From Roseateles aquatilis (GTDB lineage Bacteria > Pseudomonadota > Gammaproteobacteria > Burkholderiales > Burkholderiaceae_C), in contig NZ_NIOF01000015.1 of assembly GCF_002205645.1 (NCBI RefSeq), forward strand, positions 62,001 through 126,000: a stretch of DNA of 64,000 nucleotides, given 5' to 3'. Position numbers and translations under genes: made by a program. Below, one piece after another: positions 24,404 through 31,675 of this stretch; position 1 is the stretch's first letter; each line of letters starts with the position of its first letter. A model generated the notes under the pieces. It ran no database searches, was not told where the DNA came from, and worked only from the letters and a program-made list of their open reading frames with translations.

Positions 24404-25372
24404 CTAGGAAGAAAATCGGGCTCCGAAGTACTCTTCCTCTCTGGAGGCGCGAAGCGAATGCGGCGATGTGTCAGCAGCCCCCTTGGTTTGCTCGACAAGA
24501 GCAATCAAAAAGTCCAAACGTTCGCCGGCAGAAAGCGAGCAGAAAAATTTCTCTACCGCTTCCCCCCAAATGGCTTTTCGCTTGTCCGCAAAATAAACTA
24601 CGGCGGGCAAGAACGTGTACCATTTCAGCTCTCCTGCGCGCCATCCGGGCACAAGATGTTGATAACCAAGTGCGGTTAGTTGAACTGCACAAAATACGCA
24701 ACAATATTTATCAATCGATAGTCTTGGGCTTGGAGTCGCAACTCCTAATACTAATCTATTAGTTAGGCGCAACTCGGCGTGGCGTGCCGCTACTGCGCCA
24801 TACATGCTCTGGCCTGTCGGCAAACCCTGATTTGCCTTAAAGAATTCAATGGCGATTTCACTCAATTTCTCGCCATTTATAAAATTCAAGGCAAAAGCAG
24901 TCTTTTGACCAATTTTTAGAACTGCTTTGCAGTTGACGTATTGAGGAATTTGAGGAGTGTTTTGGAGTTGCCAATTTAGTTCGACATAAATTGTGCTTTC
25001 CTGGCTTTCAAGTTGAACAATTGTTTGTTGGGCTAGACTCTCGATCATATGATGCCAAGCCATTTTTGAATATTTGGCTATTTCTGCAACAATGCCGGCT
25101 CTCATTAGAATAAAATCGTCATCGTAAACTGCGTTTTGGTCTACGGTGTGCCTCCCACTGGTTCCGAGTGAGTGCCATTGGCTTGTTGCGAATGGATCAT
25201 AATGTTCACCCAAGAGGCGGGTGTAGACAAAATCCTTGGTTTCTTTGTTTAATAGAGCGAGGCCAATGTGCTCAGAAGTTCTTAAGAAGCTAAGAATATT
25301 CTTTGTGATCGGATCATGGGCAAATATTGAATTAAGTAGATTTCTATTTGGTGCGAATTCATTCGTCTTCAT
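24404..25372 (-). CDS. Deaminase-fold protein with F-box-like N-terminus
   Basis: A 322-residue protein from ATG 25372 (GGGGAG about 10 nt upstream). It is visibly AT-richer than everything around it, with many A/T third positions, so it was probably acquired. The C-terminal part has a zinc-deaminase signature: His198-Ala-Glu200 (RHAELRLTN) and Cys225-x2-Cys228 (DKYCCVFCAVQL). The arrangement resembles the OTT_1508-like deaminase family described from Orientia, other intracellular bacteria and fungi. Residues 19-58 (HDPITKNILSFL...LLNKETKDFVYTRLL) resemble an F-box helix set. The F-box likeness is weaker than the deaminase call. A toxin or host-directed effector role is inferred; no secretion signal or immunity gene was identified. 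Confidence 0.65.
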   Translation of the reverse strand: MKTNEFAPNRNLLNSIFAHDPITKNILSFLRTSEHIGLALLNKETKDFVYTRLLGEHYDPFATSQWHSLGTSGRHTVDQNAVYDDDFILMRAGIVAEIAKYSKMAWHHMIESLAQQTIVQLESQESTIYVELNWQLQNTPQIPQYVNCKAVLKIGQKTAFALNFINGEKLSEIAIEFFKANQGLPTGQSMYGAVAARHAELRLTNRLVLGVATPSPRLSIDKYCCVFCAVQLTALGYQHLVPGWRAGELKWYTFLPAVVYFADKRKAIWGEAVEKFFCSLSAGERLDFLIALVEQTKGAADTSPHSLRASREEEYFGARFSS

Positions 25373-25462
25373 TCTTTCACTCCCCTGTTGGAAGAATAGT
25401 AAGAAGCCGCGCGCGGCAAACGTCAATCAGCAGGTATCGCCGAATTCCTTGTCCACAGTGCT

Positions 25463-25710
25463 GCGTCGTCGGGCTAGACGACAATCCCTTCGTGCTGTCC
25501 AACGGTGCGCACATCTACTTTCTTGGCGCCAACGCAGGTACAGCCCACGTTTAGCAGTACAGCTTTTACTTTGACGACTTGTTTTGGTCGCACCGCTTCG
25601 AGGGGCTTAGCAAGGTCGACTCTGGCCTGCAGCCTTATGAGTCCTGGGTTAGTCGGGAAATGGCGGACCCAGTGATTGAAGGATTTCAACGTCTTCGTGA
25701 GAAGCTGTAA
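25463..25710 (+). pseudogene. Remnant of a P2-type phage terminase ATPase subunit
   Basis: In one frame, SNGAHIYFLGANAGTAHV, a TAG stop (25552-25554), then QYSFYFDDLFWSHRFEGL and SKVDSGLQ can be read. This matches the Walker-B-side region of P2 GpP-like large terminase subunits (FLGTNARTAQ ... NFYFDEFFW ... ELNKVASG). About 80 of roughly 590 residues remain, with an internal stop and no start. It is a prophage scar. Confidence 0.7.
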
Positions 25711-26463
25711 GACCTTCCAGTGCAACGTTTGCGTGTGGATCCGGCGTCAGCCGAGCCGAATCGCCTCAAGCTGTGGGCCGCTCACTTCCAGAAGTCTGTC
25801 GCCCAAGGCCGCAATGCCACGAGCACTAACGTGCGCTACGGCGCACTTCAACATGCTCAGCCCGAAGTCGCGCACCTAGCCAGTGACCGGCGGTGCATGC
25901 CGTCTGCCCACCCTGTCCAAGGTCGAAGACTGCTGCCGGCCCTTGCGCACGCCCCATCCCTGACCCCTGTCTCTCGAATCCCATTGCAGATCTCGGCATA
26001 GAGCGCAGCCGCTACTGGCACACCACCGCTGTCATCCGGATGAGTGCATCGCGCGAGGTGAATTACATGAGCGGCCGATCGACCAAATGAAAGAACTGAA
26101 GTGCTAGCCTGGAGCCAGCAGTAGCGCGCGTAATCCGATGCCCTTGGCGAACTCAAGCAGCGAACCGCTGGGGACACCATTGCCTTGAGCGCCTTGGTAT
26201 CCACGTCCACCATTTCTGATCGACTCGCTAATTGAGGCAGCCTCAATCCGATCACTAGAAGCGTTTTCACGCGACCTCAGCCTAGTGGAGACGAGCGCCT
26301 GACAGAGATTGCGGTCATGTGGCCAGAAAAAACTGCTTCGTCTGCTCGATCTCCTCAATCTTGTGGACGCATTGTTTTTCGGGCCTGGCGATCATCCAGC
26401 GCTGTCATCTGGCCATAGCTTCTTGATGCTCATATCGCCGAGGCTCTTAGGTGAAGTCATGAT
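25711..26463. other. No intact gene; degraded sequence
   Basis: Short open frames on both strands lack recognisable protein features and consistent codon bias. The stretch follows a phage terminase fragment and is most simply read as decayed mobile DNA. A good ribosome-binding site (GGGAGGA, 26464-26470) marks the start of the next gene. Confidence 0.6.
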
Positions 26464-26477
26464 GGGAGGACATGCAT

Positions 26478-28865
26478 ATGTCGGTGCTGGACCTGCAGTA
26501 CAACTTTTCCGGACTGTCACTGAAGGACCTCCTTGAGGCCCGAGACGCCTACCACTTCCACCTATTGAGCAAGGCCAATGTCGTTGGCACGGCTGTGGGC
26601 TACTACCTGATCCGCAAAACGGATCCCTGGCCCACGAAATCTGGCGAGAGCCGCTTGGGCCACGGAAAGCCCAAGACCCCTCGCACCCTCGACAACTCTG
26701 AGGTTCGCGACTATTCATGGCCTTGCGTTCTGGCCTTCGTCAAGAAGTGGGCGGCCGACGAGGAATTCGGTCCGGCCGGCCAGTACGACCCGTCGCAGAG
26801 CCTGCCGAAGACGCTGTATATGCAGGATGGCCGGGCGGTTCCAGTGTGTACTGTTGAGGTCGGTGAAACGCGGACGCACAAGGTGGCGGAGCCGGTGTGG
26901 GGGCCTCGGCCTTCGCATCCGTTGGGCGGCGGTTGCCCGATCATCGTGGAGCGCCAAGGGGAGCGTCGCTCCGCAACTGCCGGTTGCCTTGTGACCGACG
27001 GTTTCACCACCTATGCGTTGACAGCCAGGCATGCAAGTGGCGACGTGGGAACGATCGTGCGCAGCGTCTTGCGTGAGGGCGAGGATCGAATTGGTGTGAG
27101 CTCAGGAGTGAACCTGATGCGGCTACCTTTCAGCGAGGTATATCCGAACTACCCGGGCCGTCGCTCGTTCTCGGCGTTGGATGTCGGCCTTGTCACGCTG
27201 GACCGCCTCGAAGACTGGACCAGCAACACGTACGGTTTGCCGGCACTCGGACCTATGGCCGACGTGCATGAGGGCAACCTGTCGCTACGGCTTATCGACC
27301 AACCGGTCTTGGGCTACGGTGCGGCGTCAGGGTTGATCCGGGGCAAGCTCAAGGCGCTGTTCTATCGCCACCGGTCTGTCGGCGGGTTCGACTACGTGGC
27401 CGACTTCATGATCGCGCCGGGCGACGGCGTAGAGACCCGTCCGGGCGACTCGGGCATGGTCTGGCACCTGGACGTGACACCTCGCGACCAGAGGGTCGAC
27501 GTCATACCGCTGGCCAAGCGCGACCTGAGGCCGCTGGCCGTGGAATGGGGCGGCCAGGTCCTTGGAGACACCTCGCATAGCGCCAGCTATGCGGTCGCGA
27601 CTAGCCTCAGCACGGTCTGCCGTCAGCTCAACGTGGAGTTGGTCACCGATGTCGGCCGCGGAGTGTCCGGTTACTGGGGGCGTACGGGCCACTACTCCAT
27701 TGCCGCTCTGGCAATCACTGCAGTCCGGGATCCGAAACTCAAGGCATTGATGGAGACGAACTCCTCGATCCTGAGTTTCGACCTCGACGCCATCGAGCAG
27801 AGCGGGTTCGACGCCTCCGTCGGTGCCTTGAGCAGCGATGACAAGTTCGTGCCCCTCGCTGACGTTCCCGACGAAATCTGGAAGAAGCTGCCCAAGAGCT
27901 CTGGCGGCCGCACTGGCGGTCGCGACAGCTCAGGTGGAGGCGGCATGACGAATGGGCCGGAGCATCCGACGCACTATGCGGACATTGATGCAAAGCACCC
28001 GGACCAAGCGACCAACCTTCGGGAGCTCTGTCGGACCGACCCGGACACCTACCTCACGATCGAGGCTTGGCAGAATTACTACAAGCGCTTGACCGAAGTA
28101 GCAAAGGCCGAGGGGCGGCCGAAGGAGGCCAATCAGTATTCGAACAAATTGAAGAAGGGCCTGTTGCCGTTCCGGCTCTGGCAGTTTTTTGACACGATGG
28201 TCGAGTGCCTTAGCCGAAGCGACATCGTCGGTTTCGTAACTGCTGCCGGTATCGCCGCGCACTACATGGGTGATGCATCGCAGCCCCTGCACGGCTCCTA
28301 TTTGGCGGACGGGGACAAGTACCGCGATGGGCCGCGGGTCGATGCGGATGGCAATGCCATCCCTTATGGCGACGGCGTCCACAGCGCGTACGAAACCAAG
28401 ATGGTTTCTCGGTTCGCATCGACCCTGCTGCCAGAGGCCGTCAACGAACTCGCGGCGATGAATGAGCTACGGTTGTGTAAGAGCGGTGCACAGGTAGCTC
28501 GGGCCACCATTGAGCTGATGCATGTGGTCGCCGAGGAGCTTCCACCCCAGAAGATTCTGGACGTGTTCGAAGAGGCTGGCGGTGGCAGCAAGGTGGCCAT
28601 GCTCAAGGCTATGAACGATGAGCTTGCCGAACCCACAACAAAGGTTCTGGCTCATGGCGCTCGCTATCTGGCACTCCTATGGGACTCCGCCTGGTTCCAA
28701 GCCAGCAGCGCTGGCATGCAGCCTGCGTCGCCCGCGAAGCTGGAACCCAAAGACGTCAGAGCCAAGTACATCAAGAAAACCTTCGTTCCGTCGCTCACCC
28801 TCGACGAAGTGGGCGACGTGCTCAAGGTTGCGACTCACTCTCCACCGTCGGGCTGGCACCCATAG
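26478..28865 (+). CDS. Trypsin-like protease fused to S1/P1-type nuclease domain
   Basis: A 795-residue protein. GGGAGG 8 nt upstream selects ATG 26478 over ATG 26472. Residues 1-60 are a helical lead (LSLKDLLEARDAYHFHLLSK) of unknown role. Residues about 130-400 form a chymotrypsin-fold protease with a full triad: His185 (TARHAS), Asp235 (LDVGLV) and Ser325 (PGDSGM). After a Gly/Ser linker (about 480-490), residues 495-790 resemble S1/P1 nuclease or zinc phospholipase C, including HPTHYADID, His595 in HYMGDASQPLH and GVHSAYETK. No signal peptide is seen, so it probably acts in the cytoplasm. Protease-plus-effector fusions are typical of bacterial conflict systems. It converges on the six-gene subtilase/AAA operon. 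The GC content matches the surroundings. Confidence 0.78.
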   Translation: MSVLDLQYNFSGLSLKDLLEARDAYHFHLLSKANVVGTAVGYYLIRKTDPWPTKSGESRLGHGKPKTPRTLDNSEVRDYSWPCVLAFVKKWAADEEFGPAGQYDPSQSLPKTLYMQDGRAVPVCTVEVGETRTHKVAEPVWGPRPSHPLGGGCPIIVERQGERRSATAGCLVTDGFTTYALTARHASGDVGTIVRSVLREGEDRIGVSSGVNLMRLPFSEVYPNYPGRRSFSALDVGLVTLDRLEDWTSNTYGLPALGPMADVHEGNLSLRLIDQPVLGYGAASGLIRGKLKALFYRHRSVGGFDYVADFMIAPGDGVETRPGDSGMVWHLDVTPRDQRVDVIPLAKRDLRPLAVEWGGQVLGDTSHSASYAVATSLSTVCRQLNVELVTDVGRGVSGYWGRTGHYSIAALAITAVRDPKLKALMETNSSILSFDLDAIEQSGFDASVGALSSDDKFVPLADVPDEIWKKLPKSSGGRTGGRDSSGGGGMTNGPEHPTHYADIDAKHPDQATNLRELCRTDPDTYLTIEAWQNYYKRLTEVAKAEGRPKEANQYSNKLKKGLLPFRLWQFFDTMVECLSRSDIVGFVTAAGIAAHYMGDASQPLHGSYLADGDKYRDGPRVDADGNAIPYGDGVHSAYETKMVSRFASTLLPEAVNELAAMNELRLCKSGAQVARATIELMHVVAEELPPQKILDVFEEAGGGSKVAMLKAMNDELAEPTTKVLAHGARYLALLWDSAWFQASSAGMQPASPAKLEPKDVRAKYIKKTFVPSLTLDEVGDVLKVATHSPPSGWHP

Positions 28866-29368
28866 CTGCTGGACTCGGGCACATCAACGCTCGCAAGAGG
28901 ACTAGCGCTTGGCAGGAATGACGTTCCAGCATTCGAGCGAGGTCGGGGTGGAGATGGCGACGTGCAAGACCAGGCGGTAGCGGTCGTCGGGATACACGCG
29001 GCGCAATGTCGCGGCGGTCTGCCAAGGCGACAACTTTCAGGACAGCATGTCGTCACGATTCCCTACAGGACACGCTTCGGATCGGGGCGGGTCGGACCTC
29101 TGGCAGTCCGTCACAGACACGCCCGTCCGCGCTGCGCCGCTTGCGATTCGTAGGCATCGTTCTTGGCGCATTGCGATCAAGCTCACAGCTAGAAGCTGGC
29201 GGGCAACCGGCCAAGCCGTTGGCCGAGCTCGCGCCGCCGCGGCGGCGGCCCGAGATGTCTAGTTCTTCCATCTGATCTCGCTCCTCATAGCCGTCACGCG
29301 ACGCCTCGAAGTTGCATTCGTTATCGCGGAAGTTCAAGTCGCTGGGATTCCGCACTCCTGTGGCGAAG
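28866..29368. other. Intergenic stretch with one coding fragment
   Basis: Between the convergent protease-nuclease gene and the coiled-coil gene no intact gene is supported. The only coding-like piece is the fragment listed at 28902-29033. No hairpin-plus-T-run terminator was found for either converging unit. Confidence 0.55.
28902..29033 (-). pseudogene. C-terminal protein fragment of unknown family
   Basis: The frame reads SPWQTAATLRRVYPDDR followed by YRLVLHVAISTPTSLE and CWNVIPAKR before a TAG. The residue pattern and G/C third positions look like a true protein end, but a TGA lies directly upstream and no start is visible except TTG 29033. It could be a 43-residue gene; I think it more likely a remnant. 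Confidence 0.3.
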
Positions 29369-29857
29369 TCAGCGGACTGAAGGAATGAAGATGATGGCTA
29401 GGCCCACCGTCAGCGCGACGCCGATCGCCAGCCCGCCCGCGGCATATATGAGCATGCGCTGCTCAACCTTTTCTTGCTGCGCGTGAATAGCAATCTGGGC
29501 CTGGCGCACCGTGCGCTCGAAGGAGTTCGCCAGCTTGACGAGATCTTCCGTTTTGTTTTTCACGTCGGCAGCGATCGTCTCGCTTGCGCCTGTCACTGCT
29601 TCGTCAAATCGCTTTGCGACAGCTACGGCTACCTGTGTAGTCAGGCGTTCTTGAAGCGCGTTGGCGCACGCAACCAGACGTTCGCTGGCCTGGGCACTAT
29701 CCACTGCAGCCTCGTCGAGCCTCTTTACTGAGGCGGCGGCCTGCCCCTGAAGTTCCTCTGCATGGTCCATGATGTCGTCCAGCGCTTGCACGATGGCATC
29801 CAGATCACGGCGTGGGGGTCGTGCGGAGGATGGAGCGGGTGGAAGCGGTGCGTTCAT
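29369..29857 (-). CDS. Tail-anchored coiled-coil protein, last gene of the subtilase/AAA operon
   Basis: A 162-residue protein from ATG 29857 (a GTG at 29899 would add 14 residues). A Pro-rich N-terminus of about 20 residues is followed by an almost continuous helix (residues 22-130, heptad-like, no Cys or Pro) and one C-terminal membrane segment (IYAAGGLAIGVALTVGLAIIFI) ending SVR. The topology suggests a C-tail anchor with the coiled coil in the cytoplasm. No family is recognised. It follows the PD-(D/E)XK-like gene by 66 bp on the same strand. It could position the system at the membrane or act as a membrane effector; both are guesses. Confidence 0.7.
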   Translation of the reverse strand: MNAPLPPAPSSARPPRRDLDAIVQALDDIMDHAEELQGQAAASVKRLDEAAVDSAQASERLVACANALQERLTTQVAVAVAKRFDEAVTGASETIAADVKNKTEDLVKLANSFERTVRQAQIAIHAQQEKVEQRMLIYAAGGLAIGVALTVGLAIIFIPSVR

Positions 29858-29923
29858 GGGCAGGGGTAGGTGATGAGATTTTGGGCTCCAGTGGAGCACC
29901 GATGCGTAGACCGCCGTTCAAAA

Positions 29924-30715
29924 TCAATGTTCGCGACCATTGTCCCGGTTGCCAGGCCCGGCCCTTTCGGGAGCGCTCCGGCGCTGCAGGGTGGTCTGCT
30001 TCTGCAAGACCCGCGATTGGCGCTCCGCCTCAAGCAAGCGCGCTGTCTCACGCTGGCGAACCTCCTCCAGATACCGCAGCTCTAGCATCCGAGCGGTACC
30101 GCGAAGATCGGCAAAGTTGGGCACCGGCAAGTATGTAATCCCCCCAGTACCGCCATCGCCGCCGGCGTTCACTCCGACGAGCAGACCGCCGGCGTTGTAA
30201 CGTCGCACGCCCGCCAGCGTTTCCACGATCGCCATGTAGTCGGCAAGCTCGTCCTCGTCCGTGAAGCGCCCCTTGCACGCTTGCTGCACCAGGTCTTGCG
30301 CGAATGCTTCCATCGGGATCGCCTGATCTCCCGTCTGATGAAGATACGGGCGCACCGTCATCGGGTAATGCTGCGGCGAAGGGGATTGGCCCTGTTGATC
30401 GGGTCCGTTGACCAAGTACCAATGCACTTGGCGCGAGATGGCGCGCAGCCGCTGCCGCCCGCGCGCCGGGCTTGTGGCGGCCAGGAACTTCCTGCGTTTG
30501 CGATGCTCCTTCTTTTCATCACCTCCGGTGCGCTTGAATTCGATCAGGCGCCACACGCCGGGGAACTGCAGCATGACGTCTCCAAGTACAGGATCGGCCG
30601 GCGTCTGCTGCAGCAGGTTGACGCAGGCAGGTGCCGGGCCGGCCTGTCTCCCCATCGCCAGACCCAAGCTGTAGAGGAAGTTGCCAATGATGATGTTCTC
30701 GTACGGATGGAACAT
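29924..30715 (-). CDS. PD-(D/E)XK nuclease-like protein
   Basis: A 263-residue protein. Residues 40-61 (ADPVLGDVMLQFPGVWRLIEFK) fit the PD-(D/E)XK core: Asp46 on one strand, and Glu59-Phe-Lys61 on the next after the expected spacing. A basic stretch follows (KKEHRKRRK), as often seen after such cores. The C-terminal third is Gln/Arg-rich helix, probably coiled coil. No overall family is recognised, so nuclease activity is an inference from the motif. It is fifth in the operon, 69 bp after the gene encoding the unknown beta-rich protein. Confidence 0.65.
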   Translation of the reverse strand: MFHPYENIIIGNFLYSLGLAMGRQAGPAPACVNLLQQTPADPVLGDVMLQFPGVWRLIEFKRTGGDEKKEHRKRRKFLAATSPARGRQRLRAISRQVHWYLVNGPDQQGQSPSPQHYPMTVRPYLHQTGDQAIPMEAFAQDLVQQACKGRFTDEDELADYMAIVETLAGVRRYNAGGLLVGVNAGGDGGTGGITYLPVPNFADLRGTARMLELRYLEEVRQRETARLLEAERQSRVLQKQTTLQRRSAPERAGPGNRDNGREH

Positions 30716-30784
30716 GCGTCTCCAGCCAATGTTGTCAGGGGCAGGGGCGACAAGACGACCGCGCGTGCTGCGGGTTGGTACCTG

Positions 30785-31675
30785 TTAGTCCTCTGGATCC
30801 GCGACGTAGTCGGAGATACCAAACACCATGTAGTTGAAGTCGACCGGCTGGCCTTGGTCCTTCGCTTGAAGCACTTGCGCATCGGTGTTCCAGACAAACG
30901 CGTCCCACTTCCAATCCGCGCTCAGGTTGCTTTGCACCACGAGGTAAGTGCCGAGCTGGAGTCGCGCGGACGACACGTTCGCGCCGAAGTCCAGCCCCAG
31001 ATCGAACGAGTGAACCTGCTTGTTGAACCGGCGCTTGAGCACGTTCTTCACGACGGCTTCCGCCAGGGACGATAGCGGCTTGAGCGCAGGCTGCGTCGTG
31101 GTCAGCAGCTTCAGGCCGCTTTGAAATGCCGGGCTGTCGAGCGTGCTCAAGACAGTTTCGTCGCCGTCGCTGGACACATTGATGGTGCGGCCTTCGAAGG
31201 AGATCCCGTTGGCTCCGACCGTGAGGCCGAGGAACAGCGGCACGCCCCCGATCGCGGCGGCGTCCTTGTCACGTGCGCGAAAGCGCAGCGCGAACTGCAG
31301 CGGCTCCGCCGCGCTCTTTGCCTGGTTGCGGCCTGCAAACTCACACAGGATGTTGTGCGTGCCAAGACCTGGATAGTTGTGAACGTAGAACTTGTCCAGC
31401 GTGATCTTGATGCGTTTGCCCACCAAGGTCTTGTCGCCCGGAATCTGACTGAGGCCGACGATGTCGTGACGGGGACCGACGCCGCCTGGCGGGATGTAGC
31501 CGAGTACCGCGCCGGTGTGATCGTAGGGCGAGGCCGCCCCTATAAGCCCTTGCCCGCCAGCCATGCCTCCAACGTAGCGCGCTGCTCCCTTGAGGTCATT
31601 GATGCCGGTGAGGTACTCCGAAATCTGAGGCGCCGCTAGCGCGCCAAGCGAGTCTGCGGGGTCGAATTTGCTCAT
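30785..31675 (-). CDS. Beta-rich protein of unknown function coupled to the subtilase
   Basis: A 296-residue protein from ATG 31675. The ATG overlaps the subtilase stop (ATGA) and has GGGAGG upstream, so translation is probably coupled. Residues 65-290 alternate short hydrophobic strands (KITLDKFYVHNYPGLGTHN, LQFALRFRARDKD, LFLGLTVGANGISFEGRTI, LQLGTYLVVQSNL), suggesting a beta-sandwich or two. No catalytic motif, signal peptide or membrane segment is seen. No family is recognised. Its tight coupling points to a direct role with the protease, as substrate, inhibitor or effector. Confidence 0.8.
   Translation of the reverse strand: MSKFDPADSLGALAAPQISEYLTGINDLKGAARYVGGMAGGQGLIGAASPYDHTGAVLGYIPPGGVGPRHDIVGLSQIPGDKTLVGKRIKITLDKFYVHNYPGLGTHNILCEFAGRNQAKSAAEPLQFALRFRARDKDAAAIGGVPLFLGLTVGANGISFEGRTINVSSDGDETVLSTLDSPAFQSGLKLLTTTQPALKPLSSLAEAVVKNVLKRRFNKQVHSFDLGLDFGANVSSARLQLGTYLVVQSNLSADWKWDAFVWNTDAQVLQAKDQGQPVDFNYMVFGISDYVADPED

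Noticed and set aside
25857-26270. 137-codon minus-strand frame
   Set aside because: No domain, poor codon bias and no ribosome-binding site; it lies in degraded phage-flanking DNA.
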